Notes under the pieces: generated by a model
Told to the model about the DNA's origin: nothing
Database searches by the model: none
Seen by the model: the letters and a program-made list of their open reading frames with translations, nothing else
Assembly: GCF_029439465.1 (NCBI RefSeq)
Contig: NZ_JAROAV010000023.1
Span: forward strand, 62,001-126,000
From: Luteipulveratus flavus
GTDB taxonomy: Bacteria > Actinomycetota > Actinomycetes > Actinomycetales > Dermatophilaceae
Length of the DNA: 64,000 nucleotides
Direction of reading: 5' to 3'
Shown here: positions 1 through 9,455 of the stretch, piece by piece
Position numbering within the stretch: the stretch's first letter is position 1
Layout of the letters: every line of letters begins with the position of its first letter
Translations under genes and position numbers: made by a program

Positions 1-2382
1 TACAACAAGTGCAGCCGGGTCGTCGGCGACGTGATGGGTCAGTACCACCCGCACGGCGACACCGCGATCTACGACGCGATGGTGCGGCTGGTGCAGCCGT
101 GGTCGATGCGCTACCCGCTCATCGACGGGCAGGGCAACTTCGGCAGCCCGGGCAACGACGGTGCGGCCGCGCCGCGGTACACCGAGTGCCGGATGGCGCC
201 GCTGGCCCTGGAGCTGGTGCGCGACATCGAGAAGGACACCGTCGACTTCGAGCCGAACTACGACGGCAAGACGATGCAGCCGTCGGTCCTGCCGGCCCGC
301 TTCCCGAACCTGCTGGTGAACGGCTCGGCCGGTATCGCGGTCGGCATGGCGACGCAGATCCCGCCGCACAACCTGCGCGAGGTGGCGGCGACGGCGCAGT
401 GGTTCCTGGACCACCCGGACGTCACTCGGGAGGAGCTGCTGGAGAAGGCGATCGAGATGATTCCCGGCCCGGACTTCCCGACCGGGGCGCTGATCATGGG
501 CCACAAGGGCATCGAGCAGGCGTACCGCACCGGTCGCGGCTCGATCACCATGCGGGCGGTCGTCGAGGTCGAGGAGATCCAGGGTCGTACCTGCCTGGTC
601 GTCTCCGAGCTGCCGTACCAGGTCAACCCGGACACCCTCGCGGAGAAGATCGCCCTGCTGGTCAAGGAGGGCCGGGTCGCCGGCATCGCCGACCTGCGCG
701 ACGAGACCTCCGGGCGTACGGGTCAGCGGCTCGTCGTCGTCCTCAAGCGGGACGCGGTTGCCAAGGTCGTCCTGAACAACCTCTACAAGCACACCCAGCT
801 GCAGCAGACCTTCGGCGCGAACATGCTGGCGCTGGTCGACGGCGTCCCGCGCACCCTGCCGATCTCGGCGTTCATCCGCTACTGGGTGGAGCACCAGATC
901 GACGTCATCGTGCGGCGGACGACGTACCTGCTGAACAAGTACGAGTCCGAGATCCACATCCTGCGCGGGTACCTCAAGGCGCTGGACATGCTGGACGAGG
1001 TCATCGCCCTGATCCGCCGCTCCCCCAGCGCCGAGGAGGCGCGCGGCGGGCTGATGGAGCTGCTCGGCGTCGACGAGATCCAGGCGCGCGCGATCCTGGA
1101 CCTGCAGCTGCGCCGCCTCGCGGCCCTGGAGCGGCAGAAGATCATCGACGACCACGACGAGTACGAGCGCCTGATCGAGGACTGCAAGGACATCCTCGCC
1201 AAGCCCGAGCGGCAGCGGCAGATCGTCAAGGACGAGCTGGCCGCGATCACGGACAAGTACGGCGACGCCCGGCGGACCCGGATCGTCCCGTTCGACGGCG
1301 ACATGAACATGGAGGACCTGATCCCGCAGGAGCAGGTCGTCGTCACGATCACCCGGGGCGGGTACGCCAAGCGCGTCAAGACCTCGGAGTACCGCTCGCA
1401 GCGGCGCGGCGGCAAGGGCGTGCGCGGTGCCCAGCTGCGCGGCGACGACGTGGTCGAGCACTTCTTCACCAGCTCCACCCACAACTGGCTGCTCTTCTTC
1501 ACCAACCTCGGCCGGGTCTACCGGATCAAGGCGTACGAGCTGCCGGAGAGCTCGCGCGACGCCAAGGGCCAGCACGTCGCGAACATGCTGGCGTTCCAGC
1601 CGGGTGAACGCATCGCCCAGGTGCGGTCGCTGAACAGCTACGACCAGGCGCCGTACCTCCTGCTCGCGACCCGCAGGGGTCTGGTCAAGAAGAGCCGACT
1701 GGTCGAGTACGACTCGACCCGCTCGGGCGGTCTGATCGCGGTCAACCTGCGCGACGGCGACGAGCTGGTCGGCGCTTCCCTGGCGAGCTCGTCCGATGAC
1801 GTGCTGCTGGTGTCGCGCAAGGGCCAGTCGGTGCGCTTCCACGCCTCGGACGAGACGCTGCGGCCGATGGGCCGGGCGACCTCCGGTGTGACCGGGATGA
1901 AGTTCCGGGCCGGGGACGAGCTGCTGTCGATGAACGTGGTCCATGAGGACGAGGACCCCGACGTCTTCGTGGTGTTCGAGAACGGCCTGGCGAAGCGGAC
2001 CAAGTCCTCGGACTACCCGGTCAAGGGCCGCGCGACGCTCGGCGTGAAGGTCGCCCAGCTGTCCGACCGAGGCGGCGACCTGGTCGGCGCACTCACCGTC
2101 GGCGAGGACGACGAGGTCATGGTCGTCATGGAGAAGGGCAAGATCGTCCGATCCCGTGTGGACGAGGTCCGGCGTACCGGTCGGTCCACGATGGGCGTGC
2201 AGTTCGCGACTCCCGGCTCGGGCGACGCGATCGTCGCGGTCGCCCGCAACACCGAGCGCGAGGTCGAGGAAGAGGTCGACGATGGCGTACCGTCGGAGCC
2301 GACAACGACCTCGGACGTGCCTCCGACGCCGGTGGAGCCGGAGGCCGCTGAGGGGTCCAGCGAGTCAGGAGACGATGAGTGA
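1..2382 (+). CDS. gyrA: DNA gyrase subunit A (5' end outside window)
   Basis: GyrA breaks and rejoins DNA in the A2B2 gyrase that introduces negative supercoils. The window starts in frame at the [13 protein letters not shown] motif just before the quinolone-resistance region, so roughly the first 60-70 codons are missing. Within the [14 protein letters not shown] has Thr (nt 61-63) at the E. coli Ser83 position and Asp at the Asp87 position, a common actinobacterial state. The catalytic Tyr lies in APRYTECR. The C-terminal beta-pinwheel contains a GyrA-box-like QRRGGKG segment, followed by an acidic, Pro/Thr-rich tail. The stop overlaps the GTG of the next gene by 4 nt, so the two are probably co-transcribed. 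Confidence 0.98.
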   Translation, partial: YNKCSRVVGDVMGQYHPHGDTAIYDAMVRLVQPWSMRYPLIDGQGNFGSPGNDGAAAPRYTECRMAPLALELVRDIEKDTVDFEPNYDGKTMQPSVLPARFPNLLVNGSAGIAVGMATQIPPHNLREVAATAQWFLDHPDVTREELLEKAIEMIPGPDFPTGALIMGHKGIEQAYRTGRGSITMRAVVEVEEIQGRTCLVVSELPYQVNPDTLAEKIALLVKEGRVAGIADLRDETSGRTGQRLVVVLKRDAVAKVVLNNLYKHTQLQQTFGANMLALVDGVPRTLPISAFIRYWVEHQIDVIVRRTTYLLNKYESEIHILRGYLKALDMLDEVIALIRRSPSAEEARGGLMELLGVDEIQARAILDLQLRRLAALERQKIIDDHDEYERLIEDCKDILAKPERQRQIVKDELAAITDKYGDARRTRIVPFDGDMNMEDLIPQEQVVVTITRGGYAKRVKTSEYRSQRRGGKGVRGAQLRGDDVVEHFFTSSTHNWLLFFTNLGRVYRIKAYELPESSRDAKGQHVANMLAFQPGERIAQVRSLNSYDQAPYLLLATRRGLVKKSRLVEYDSTRSGGLIAVNLRDGDELVGASLASSSDDVLLVSRKGQSVRFHASDETLRPMGRATSGVTGMKFRAGDELLSMNVVHEDEDPDVFVVFENGLAKRTKSSDYPVKGRATLGVKVAQLSDRGGDLVGALTVGEDDEVMVVMEKGKIVRSRVDEVRRTGRSTMGVQFATPGSGDAIVAVARNTEREVEEEVDDGVPSEPTTTSDVPPTPVEPEAAEGSSESGDDE

Positions 2383-3128
2383 GCCCGTCAGAAGGCACGG
2401 AAGCAGCCACGGCTGCCAAGGCTGACGCGTCGGCGGCCCGTCGGCCCGACTCACCGGAGTCCTCCGCAGCAGCGGATGCGCCCGCGGCGGCTTCGACGCC
2501 CCAGGCCACGGCGACGCCGCCGTCCGCTCCGGCCCCGGCACCCGCGGCGGTTCCCACGCCGGCGGCGGCTCCGACGGCTCCTGGGGCTCCGGCCCAGAAC
2601 GGCACACCGCCCAAGGGTGCCGTGCAGGGCGCGCCCCGTCCCGCCGGCACGGGCAACGGTCCGCGGCCGCAGGCCCCGGGCAAGGGTGCGCGGCAGCAGG
2701 CTCCCCTGCCGACCCAGCCGAGCCGTCCCTCCGCGGGTGCGCGACCGCCCCGCCCGGGCCGCGCCACCCCGCGACGCGTTCGTCTCACCATGTCCCGGGT
2801 CGACCCGTGGTCGGTCATGAAGATCGCGTTCCTGCTGTCCGTGGGCGCCGCGATCGCCGGTGTGGTGATGGTCGCGGTCATGTGGACCGTGCTGTCGGGG
2901 ATGGGTGTCTTCTCCGACATCCAGGACCTGCTCCGGTCGCTGGACAAGGAGGGCTCGACCTTCAACCTGATGGACTACATCGGGTTCGGCCGGATGATCT
3001 CCCTGTCCGTGGTGATCGGCGTGATCGACATCGTCCTGCTGACGGCGATCGCCACGCTCGGTGCGTTCCTCTACAACATCTGCGCGTCGCTGGTGGGTGG
3101 CATCCAGCTCACCCTGTCCGACGAGTAG
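2379..3128 (+). CDS. DUF3566 transmembrane protein
   Basis: Protein of 249 aa. The first about 130 residues are a low-complexity Ala/Pro-rich cytoplasmic segment. The C-terminal about 115 residues form a DUF3566 domain with two membrane helices and the motif [10 protein letters not shown] just before the first helix. This is the positional equivalent of Rv0007, which also follows gyrA in M. tuberculosis. The GTG start overlaps the gyrA stop (GTGA). Function is unknown. The conserved position suggests an envelope or division-linked role, which is inference. A strong hairpin follows the gene. Confidence 0.93.
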   Translation: MSPSEGTEAATAAKADASAARRPDSPESSAAADAPAAASTPQATATPPSAPAPAPAAVPTPAAAPTAPGAPAQNGTPPKGAVQGAPRPAGTGNGPRPQAPGKGARQQAPLPTQPSRPSAGARPPRPGRATPRRVRLTMSRVDPWSVMKIAFLLSVGAAIAGVVMVAVMWTVLSGMGVFSDIQDLLRSLDKEGSTFNLMDYIGFGRMISLSVVIGVIDIVLLTAIATLGAFLYNICASLVGGIQLTLSDE

Positions 3129-3145
3129 CCAGCAGCAGCCGTACG

Positions 3146-3179
3146 ACGGCCCGGTGACCTCCAGTGGTCACCGGGCCGT
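3146..3179 (+). terminator. Rho-independent-type hairpin after DUF3566
   Basis: Perfect 14-bp inverted repeat (ACGGCCCGGTGACC and its complement) with a 6-nt loop. It lies 17 nt after the DUF3566 stop and ends the gyrA-DUF3566 unit. Only two T residues follow, as is usual for actinobacterial terminators. Confidence 0.8.
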
Positions 3180-3232
3180 TCGCCTGTCCGGGCACGCCGC
3201 GCGGCAGCGCCGCCGTCGTTAGGTTGGTGGCC

Positions 3233-4150
3233 ATGTCGGAGCAGAGCGCTTCCTCCCACCTCGCGGTCGAGGTCGCCAGCCAGCCGGACCTGTGGGCCGA
3301 CGCCGCGGCCAGGGCCCCTGGGCTCGCCGACCGCCTGCCACCGCGCGGCGCCCGGTTGGCCGTCGTCGGCTGCGGGACCTCATGGTTCGTCGCGCAGGCG
3401 TACGCCTCCCAGCGCGAGGAGCGCGGTCACGGCGAGACCGACGCCTTCACCGCCACCGAGCTGCCCCTCGACCGCCCGTACGACGCGGTGCTGCACATCT
3501 CGCGGTCCGGCACCACGACCGAGGTCATCGCGGTGGCGGAGGCGCTGCGCGGGCGGACGCCGACGTACGCCGTCGTCGCGACCCCCGAGACTCCCCTCCT
3601 GGACCTCGTCGACCACGCCGTCGTCCTGCCGGACATGGACGAGCGGTCCGTCGTCCAGACCCGGTTCGCAACCTCCGTGCTGGCGCTGCTGCGCGCCTCC
3701 GTCGGCGACGACCTCCGGCCGGCGATCGAGCAGGCCCGGGCGGTCCTCGCCGAGGACGAGTCCACGGCGGTCGCTCCCCTGGTGGGCCTGGAGCAGATCA
3801 CCTTCCTCGGCACCGGGTGGACCATCGGGCCGGCCCACGAGGCGGCACTGAAGCTGCGGGAGTCGACTCAGTCCTGGACCGAGTCGTACTCGGCGATGGA
3901 GTACCGGCACGGCCCGATCAGCATCGCGACCACCGGACGCGCGGTCTGGGTGCTCGGGGACGCCCCGGCCGGTCTCGCCGCCGACGTCGCGGCCACCGGT
4001 GCCCGGCTGGAGCACCGCCCGGTCGACGCGCTCGCCGAGCTGGTCCGCGTCCACCGCCTGTGCCTGGCGCGGGCGGCCGCGCTGGGGCTGGACCCCGACC
4101 GGCCGCGCCACCTGACCCGGTCGGTGATCCTGGACGCCACCGGTGGCTGA
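3233..4150 (+). CDS. SIS-domain sugar-phosphate isomerase/deaminase (AgaS/GlmS-isomerase-like)
   Basis: Protein of 305 aa with two SIS folds related to the isomerase half of GlmS. The first has GCGTSWF near residue 46 and SRSGTTTEVIAVAE. The second has GTGWTIGPAHEAALKLRE and the GlmS-like EYRHGP. With the downstream ROK kinase, PfkB kinase and class II aldolase, the likely role is isomerisation/deamination of an amino-sugar phosphate (galactosamine or glucosamine 6-phosphate) in the cytoplasm. The exact substrate is inferred from neighbours. ATG at 3233 is chosen because a TAGGTT -10-like hexamer ends 7 nt upstream and there is no clear ribosome site, suggesting a leaderless transcript. It overlaps the next gene by 8 nt. 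Confidence 0.85.
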   Translation: MSEQSASSHLAVEVASQPDLWADAAARAPGLADRLPPRGARLAVVGCGTSWFVAQAYASQREERGHGETDAFTATELPLDRPYDAVLHISRSGTTTEVIAVAEALRGRTPTYAVVATPETPLLDLVDHAVVLPDMDERSVVQTRFATSVLALLRASVGDDLRPAIEQARAVLAEDESTAVAPLVGLEQITFLGTGWTIGPAHEAALKLRESTQSWTESYSAMEYRHGPISIATTGRAVWVLGDAPAGLAADVAATGARLEHRPVDALAELVRVHRLCLARAAALGLDPDRPRHLTRSVILDATGG

Positions 4151-5054
4151 CGTCGGAGCGCGGCCCGTGGTCGCTGCGTTCGACGTGGGCGGGACGCGGG
4201 TCAAGGCCGCCCTGGTCGACCGCGACCTGGACGTGATCGCGACCGTCACCGTGCCGACACCGGCCGACATCGCCGTCGATGCCGGTGCCGCCCTGCGTCC
4301 GGTGCTCGACACGCTGCGCGCGCGGGCCGCGGGCACGACGGTCGTCGGGGCTGGCCTCGCCGTGCCCGGACTCGTCGACGACGCCACCGGGACGGGCATC
4401 CTGTCGGTCAACCTCGGCTGGCGGGACCAGCCGCTGGGCGACGAGCTGACCGCGGCGTTCGGGCTGCCGTGCGCGGTCGGGCACGACGTCCGGGCCGGCC
4501 TGCTCGCCGAGCAGCGGGTCGGCGCCGCCGCGGGTGCCGCGAACGTGCTGTTCGTCCCCGTCGGGACGGGCATCGCCGCGGCGCTGATGGTCGACGGCCG
4601 GGTGCTGCGGGCCGGGGGCTGGGCAGGGGAGATCGGCCACGCCGTCGTCGACCCGGACGGCCACCCGTGCCCGTGCGGGGCACGCGGTTGCCTCGAGACC
4701 ATCGCCTCGGCGTCCGCGGTGGCGCGCCGGTACGCCGAGCGCACCGGTCGCCCGGTCGACGCGGCGGATGTGGCGGCGCTCGTCCGCGACGGCGACGAGA
4801 CCGCGGACGAGGTCTGGCACACCGCCGTCGACGCGCTGGCCGCCGTCCTGTGCACGACCCTGACCGCCACCGGGATCGACCGGGTCATCGTCGGCGGCGG
4901 GCTGGTGCTCAGCGGGGACCTGCTGCTGGTGCCGCTGCGCCGCGCGGTGGAGCAGCGCATGACGCTCGGCCGTCGTCCGCAGATCGTCGCCTCCCGGCTG
5001 CTGGACCAGGCCGGCTGTCTCGGAGCCGCCGTGCTCGCCTGGGACGCCGCATGA
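4143..5054 (+). CDS. ROK-family sugar kinase
   Basis: Protein of 303 aa. ROK kinases phosphorylate sugars such as glucose or N-acetylhexosamines with ATP. Features are the N-terminal phosphate-binding DVGGTRVKAALVD, the AGLAVPGLVD motif, the catalytic region GEIGHAVVDPDG and the zinc motif CPCGARGCLE. There is no N-terminal helix-turn-helix, so it is an enzyme rather than a NagC/XylR repressor. The GTG start lies inside the end of the SIS gene and the stop overlaps the next ATG (ATGA), which indicates translational coupling. Likely substrate is the amino sugar or hexose entering this operon's pathway (inference). Confidence 0.9.
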   Translation: MADVGARPVVAAFDVGGTRVKAALVDRDLDVIATVTVPTPADIAVDAGAALRPVLDTLRARAAGTTVVGAGLAVPGLVDDATGTGILSVNLGWRDQPLGDELTAAFGLPCAVGHDVRAGLLAEQRVGAAAGAANVLFVPVGTGIAAALMVDGRVLRAGGWAGEIGHAVVDPDGHPCPCGARGCLETIASASAVARRYAERTGRPVDAADVAALVRDGDETADEVWHTAVDALAAVLCTTLTATGIDRVIVGGGLVLSGDLLLVPLRRAVEQRMTLGRRPQIVASRLLDQAGCLGAAVLAWDAA

Positions 5055-5962
5055 TCGTCACTGTCACCCCGAACCCCGCGCTGGACGTGACCTACACGCT
5101 CGACAGGCTGACGCCTGGCCGCTCGCACCGGGTACAGCAGGTCGTGCAGCGCGCGGGCGGCAAAGGCGTCAACGTCGCCTCGGTCCTGACCCAGCTGGGT
5201 TACGCGGCGACGGTCCTCGGACCCTGCGGTGGGACGACCGGCGCCGAGCTGCGCCACGACCTGCGCGACCGCGGCGTCCTGACCGCGCTGACCGACGTCG
5301 AGCCACCCACCCGCCGTACGGTCACCGTCGTCGAGGCGGACTCCACCGCGACCGTCCTCAACGAGCCGGGCCGGCTGTCGGCGCACGAGTGGGACGAGGT
5401 GGCGGCGCGGGTCCGGACGGTCCTGCGCGAGCCCGTCGAGGTGCTCGTCGCCTCAGGCAGCCTGCCGCGCGGGGCGCCGGAGGACGCGTACGCCGACCTG
5501 GTCGCGGAGGCGCGCTCCGCCGGTGTGCCCTGCATCGTCGACACCAGCGGGCCGCCGCTGCTGGCCGCGGTCGCCGCCGGCCCGGACGTGGTCAAGCCGA
5601 ACCAGCACGAGCTCGCCGAGGTCACCGGCACCGACGACCCCGCGGCCGGCGCGCGCGAGCTGCAAGGTCTCGGGGCGCGTACGGTCGTCGTCTCCCGCGG
5701 CCGAGACGGCGTGCTCGTCGTCACGCCCGACGGTGCCTCGTACGCCGCTCGCCCGCGAGAACCGTTGCAGGGCAACCCGACCGGTGCAGGTGACGCCGCC
5801 GTGGCTGCCCTCGCCGCGGGCCTCCTCGAGCAGCCGTGGCCTGACCTCGTCCGGACGGTCGTCGGCTGGTCGTCCGCCGCCGTGCTGGCACCCGTGGCGG
5901 GAATGGTCGACCGCGCCGCCGTCCACGACCTCACCGTCTCGGCCCTCGGAGGAGAGGCATGA
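5051..5962 (+). CDS. PfkB-family kinase, 1-phosphofructokinase / tagatose-6-phosphate kinase type
   Basis: Protein of 303 aa. The start VTPNPALDVTY is typical of the FruK/LacC/PfkB branch. GGKGVNVA (PfkB signature 1) and NPTGAGDAAVAA (signature 2, with the catalytic Asp) are both present. It would phosphorylate fructose 1-phosphate or tagatose 6-phosphate. The following class II aldolase and the preceding SIS and ROK genes favour tagatose 6-phosphate, but fruK activity cannot be excluded from sequence. Four-base ATGA overlaps at both ends place it firmly in the operon. Confidence 0.88.
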   Translation: MIVTVTPNPALDVTYTLDRLTPGRSHRVQQVVQRAGGKGVNVASVLTQLGYAATVLGPCGGTTGAELRHDLRDRGVLTALTDVEPPTRRTVTVVEADSTATVLNEPGRLSAHEWDEVAARVRTVLREPVEVLVASGSLPRGAPEDAYADLVAEARSAGVPCIVDTSGPPLLAAVAAGPDVVKPNQHELAEVTGTDDPAAGARELQGLGARTVVVSRGRDGVLVVTPDGASYAARPREPLQGNPTGAGDAAVAALAAGLLEQPWPDLVRTVVGWSSAAVLAPVAGMVDRAAVHDLTVSALGGEA

Positions 5963-6804
5963 CCCTTGCATCCCTGGACGCGGTCCTGATGCGGGCGCGC
6001 GCCGACGGTCGCGGCGTCGGGGCGTTCAACGTCATCCAGCTCGAGCACGCCCACGGTCTCGTCGCGGCGGCCGAGCGGACCGGGCTGTCCGTCGTGCTCC
6101 AGATCAGCGAGAACGCCGTGCGCTACCACGGGTCGCTGGTCGGCATCGGCACCGCGACGCGCGCGCTGGCCGAGGCGTCGACCGCCACCTGCGTGGTGCA
6201 CCTGGACCACGCGACCGACCCCGAGCTGGTGAGGCAGGCGATCGACCTCGGGCTCACCTCGGTGATGTTCGACGGCTCGACGATGCCGGACGCGCAGAAT
6301 CGCGACCTCACCGCCGAGGTCGTGTCGCGCTGCCACCGGGCCGGCGTCTCCGTCGAGGCCGAGCTCGGGGAGGTCGGCGGCAAGGACGGCGTCCACGCGC
6401 CGGGTGCCCGCACCGACCCGGACGACGCAGCGGCGTTCGTGGCCGACACCGGGGTGGACGCGCTCGCGGTCGCGGTGGGTTCGTCGCACGCGATGACCGA
6501 GCGCAGCGCCTCGCTCGACCTGGAGCTGATCGCCCGGCTGCGCGCCGCCGTCCCGGTGCCGCTGGTCCTGCACGGCTCGTCCGGCGTCCCCGACGCGGAA
6601 ATCGTGCGCGGCCTGCGGGCCGGGTTGACCAAGATCAACGTCGCCACCCACCTGAACGCGGTCTTCACCGACGCGGTGCGGAGCGCGCTGGCGGCCGACG
6701 AGCGGCTGGTCGACACCCGCCGGTACCTCGGGCCCGGACGCGACGCGCTGCGCGACGAGGCCGCCCGGCTGCTGCAGCTGCTGGCGCTGCTGGCGAGGAA
6801 TTGA
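5959..6804 (+). CDS. Class II fructose/tagatose-bisphosphate aldolase
   Basis: Protein of 281 aa, the length of GatY/AgaY/KbaY enzymes. It splits tagatose- or fructose-1,6-bisphosphate into triose phosphates using Zn2+. Zinc and substrate motifs are HLDHATD, EAELGEVGGKDG, LVLHGSSGVPD and KINVATHLN. A good ribosome site (GGAGGAGAGG) precedes the ATG. Last gene of the SIS-ROK-PfkB-aldolase operon, so the pathway ends in glycolytic trioses. Its TGA stop is part of the BioQ-like operator of the biotin operon. Fructose versus tagatose specificity cannot be settled here. Confidence 0.9.
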   Translation: MTLASLDAVLMRARADGRGVGAFNVIQLEHAHGLVAAAERTGLSVVLQISENAVRYHGSLVGIGTATRALAEASTATCVVHLDHATDPELVRQAIDLGLTSVMFDGSTMPDAQNRDLTAEVVSRCHRAGVSVEAELGEVGGKDGVHAPGARTDPDDAAAFVADTGVDALAVAVGSSHAMTERSASLDLELIARLRAAVPVPLVLHGSSGVPDAEIVRGLRAGLTKINVATHLNAVFTDAVRSALAADERLVDTRRYLGPGRDALRDEAARLLQLLALLARN

Positions 6805-6830
6805 ACAGCGTTCAGGAGTTGGGGCAGAAT
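6801..6830 (+). promoter_or_regulatory. bioA promoter, leaderless type
   Basis: TTGAAC (-35, 6801-6806) and CAGAAT (-10, 6825-6830) are separated by 18 bp. The bioA GTG begins 7 nt after the -10, where transcription would start, so the mRNA is predicted to be leaderless. The -35 is embedded in the BioQ-like palindrome. Confidence 0.6.
6802..6814. promoter_or_regulatory. BioQ-like biotin operator
   Basis: Perfect 13-bp palindrome TGAAC-AGC-GTTCA immediately upstream of bioA, overlapping its -35 and the stop codon of the preceding aldolase gene. The TetR-type biotin repressor BioQ of corynebacteria and mycobacteria binds a TGAAC-N3-GTTAC-type motif. Half-site sequence, spacing and location over a bio promoter all agree. 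The regulator gene is not in the window. Confidence 0.7.
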
Positions 6831-6837
6831 CTCCGGC

Positions 6838-8184
6838 GTGACAGCGACCACACCCGTCCTGCAGTCGGTGATCGCGCGCGACCGGGGGTTGCTGTGGCAT
6901 CCGTACGCCCCGTTGCACGGCGCGCTGCCGTACGAGGTCGTCGGCGCGGATGGCCCGCGGCTCCACCTCGCTGACTCCGACGGCGTACGTCGCCCGGTCC
7001 TGGACGCCATGAGCTCGTGGTGGTCGGTGGTGCACGGCTACCGCAACCCCGCCCTGGACGCCGCCGCGCGCGGTCAGCTGGAGCGGTTCAGCCACGCGAT
7101 GTTCGGCGGGCTCACCCACGAGCCGGCCGTCGCCCTCGCCGAGCGGCTGGTCGCACTGACCCCGGACGGGCTCGACCACGTCTTCCTCGCCGACTCGGGC
7201 TCGGTGTCGGTCGAGGTCGCGCTCAAGCTCGCGCTGCAGTACCAGGTGGCGACCGGGCGCCCGGAGCGGCAGCGGTTCCTCACGGTGCGGGGCGGGTACC
7301 ACGGCGACACGTTCGCGGCGATGAGCGTGTGCGACCCGGTGGACGGGATGCACGCGACGTTCCCCGGGCTGCTGGCGCCGCAGGTCTTCGGACCGCGGCC
7401 GCCGATCGCGCGCTCGGCCGACGAGGTGGGCTCGCTGACGCGTGAGTCGTCAGAGGAGGTCCGCGCGTGGGCGGCCGCGATGACCGACCTCGCCGAGCGG
7501 CGTGCCGGTGAGTGCGCGGCGATCATCGTCGAGCCGGTCCTCCAGGGCGCCGGCGGCATGTACCCCTACCCCGCCGACTGCCTGCGCGTGCTGCGCGAGA
7601 TCGCCGACGCGCACGAGATGCTGCTGATCTTCGACGAGATCGCGACCGGATTCGGCCGTACGGGAACGCTGTTCGCGACGGAGTGGTGCGGCGCCGACGC
7701 TCTGCCGGACATCCTCTGCGTCGGCAAGGCGCTCACCGGCGGGTACCTCACGCTGGCCGCGATGCTGTGCACCACGCACGTCGCGGAGACGGTCGAGCGC
7801 AGCGAGATGGGTGCGATCCTGCACGGGCCGACGTTCATGGGCAACCCGCTCGCCTGCGCGGTGGCCGCCGCGAGCGTGGACCTGCTGCTCGAGCGCGGCT
7901 GGCAGGACGACGTCCGGCGGCTCGAGGTCGGGCTTACCGATCTGGTTGCTGCTGAACGGCTTTCGTCGGTCGACGAGGTACGGGTGCTCGGCGGCGTCGG
8001 CGTGATCGCGCTGCACGAGCCGGTGCGGGTGGTCGAGGTGACCCGCGCGGCGATCGAGCACGGCGTGTGGGTACGCCCGTTCCGCAACCTCGTCTACACG
8101 ATGCCCCCGTACGTCTGCTCGGCCGACGACATCGCCCACATCACCGGCGCGATGGTCGCCGCCGTCGAGGAGGTCCACGGATGA
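6838..8184 (+). CDS. bioA: Adenosylmethionine-8-amino-7-oxononanoate aminotransferase
   Basis: Protein of 448 aa, a class III PLP aminotransferase that converts KAPA to DAPA with SAM as amino donor in biotin synthesis. Diagnostic segments are LLWHPYAPL and MSSWWSVVHGYRNPALD (the WW motif typical of BioA), LLIFDEIATGFGRTG, and CVGKALTGGYL with the PLP lysine at residue 297. The GTG start is chosen because it sits 7 nt after the -10 and is supported by the leaderless architecture. ATGA overlap couples it to bioF. Confidence 0.96.
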   Translation: MTATTPVLQSVIARDRGLLWHPYAPLHGALPYEVVGADGPRLHLADSDGVRRPVLDAMSSWWSVVHGYRNPALDAAARGQLERFSHAMFGGLTHEPAVALAERLVALTPDGLDHVFLADSGSVSVEVALKLALQYQVATGRPERQRFLTVRGGYHGDTFAAMSVCDPVDGMHATFPGLLAPQVFGPRPPIARSADEVGSLTRESSEEVRAWAAAMTDLAERRAGECAAIIVEPVLQGAGGMYPYPADCLRVLREIADAHEMLLIFDEIATGFGRTGTLFATEWCGADALPDILCVGKALTGGYLTLAAMLCTTHVAETVERSEMGAILHGPTFMGNPLACAVAAASVDLLLERGWQDDVRRLEVGLTDLVAAERLSSVDEVRVLGGVGVIALHEPVRVVEVTRAAIEHGVWVRPFRNLVYTMPPYVCSADDIAHITGAMVAAVEEVHG

Positions 8185-9455
8185 CGACCGGGGGTCCGGC
8201 GCCGTCGGTGTACGGACGGGTCGCCGAGCTCGCGGCGGAGCGGGAGCGCACCGGCCTGATCCGCAGCGCCGACCCGGCGGCGCGTCCGGTCCGCATCGAC
8301 CTGGCCAGCAACGACTACCTCGGACTGTCCCGGGACCGGCAGGTCGTCGGTGCCGGGCGGACGGCCCTCATCCGGGCGGGCACGGGGGCCCGCGCCTCCC
8401 GGGTGGCCCGCGGCACGCACGACGAGCACGCGGACGCCGAGCGCGCCCTGACCGCGCTGACCGGCCAGGAGTCCGCACTGCTGCTGTCATCGGGATACCT
8501 CGCCAACCTCGCTGCCGTCACCGCACTGGCCGACGCCGACACGTTGATCGTCTCCGACCAGCACGTGCACGCCTCCCTCATCGACGCGGCCCGCCTCGCG
8601 CGCGGGACGGTGGCGGTCTTCCCGCACCAGGACGTCGACGCGGCGACCGCCCTGCTCCGCGACCGGACCCAGCCGCGCGCCGTGCTGCTGGTCGAGTCGG
8701 TGTACTCGGTGCTCGGCGACGCCGCACCTCTGCGGGAGCTCGCCGACGCGTGCCGCGCGTACGACGCGTTGCTCCTCGTGGACGAGGCGCACGGCATCGG
8801 CGTGGTCGGTGAGGGGCGAGGCCTGGTCCACGAGAGCGGGCTCGCCGGCGACCCGTACGTCGTCGTCACCGCCACGCTGTCCAAGGCGCTCGGCGCGCAG
8901 GGTGGTGCCGTCCTCGGGCCGGCGCGGCTGCGTGAGCACCTGGTCAACACCGCGCGGCCGTTCATCTTCGACACGGGGCTCGCACCGGTCGCCGCTGCCG
9001 CAGCCGGTCGCGCCGCCCGCCTCGTCGCCGCGGACCCGACGCTGGCCGCCGGCGTCGCGCTGGTGGCGAGCCGACTGTGCGAGCGGCTGCGCGAGCACGG
9101 CCGGGGCATCCCGGCCCTCGAGGCGATGCGGCCGTCCACCGGAGCCGTCCAGTCGGTGCCGATGCCGTCCGCCGCCGTCGCGGCCGAGGTCGCCGCGCGT
9201 CTCGTGGAGGACGGGATCGACGTGGGCTGCTTCCGGCCGCCGTCGGTGCCGGACGGCATCTCCCGGCTGCGGCTCACCGCTCGCGCCACGCTGACCGACG
9301 ACCAGATCGACGAGGCCGCCGCTCGGCTGGCCGAGCATCTGCGCCCCCACTCCTTGGCCGAGTGCGCGTGTCCTGCTGGTTCCAACGCTGAAAAGTTGCA
9401 CGACGCGCGCAGTCGGCCGGAGCAGCCGGACGCGTCGGGCGGGGCGGATCGATGA
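8181..9455 (+). CDS. bioF: 8-amino-7-oxononanoate synthase
   Basis: Protein of 424 aa, an alpha-oxoamine synthase that condenses pimeloyl-thioester with L-alanine to give KAPA. Visible motifs are DLASNDYLGLS, LLVDEAHGIGVVG and TLSKALGAQGG, with the PLP lysine at residue 235. About 37 residues after the usual C-terminus (LAEHLRPHSLAE onward) form an extra low-complexity tail with two cysteines, not typical of BioF. Start ATG overlaps bioA and the stop overlaps bioD, each by 4 nt. Confidence 0.95.
   Translation: MTTGGPAPSVYGRVAELAAERERTGLIRSADPAARPVRIDLASNDYLGLSRDRQVVGAGRTALIRAGTGARASRVARGTHDEHADAERALTALTGQESALLLSSGYLANLAAVTALADADTLIVSDQHVHASLIDAARLARGTVAVFPHQDVDAATALLRDRTQPRAVLLVESVYSVLGDAAPLRELADACRAYDALLLVDEAHGIGVVGEGRGLVHESGLAGDPYVVVTATLSKALGAQGGAVLGPARLREHLVNTARPFIFDTGLAPVAAAAAGRAARLVAADPTLAAGVALVASRLCERLREHGRGIPALEAMRPSTGAVQSVPMPSAAVAAEVAARLVEDGIDVGCFRPPSVPDGISRLRLTARATLTDDQIDEAAARLAEHLRPHSLAECACPAGSNAEKLHDARSRPEQPDASGGADR

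Noticed and set aside
5200-7353. Long antisense frame over pfkB, aldolase and bioA
   Set aside because: High-GC shadow; every plus-strand gene beneath it carries full family motifs.
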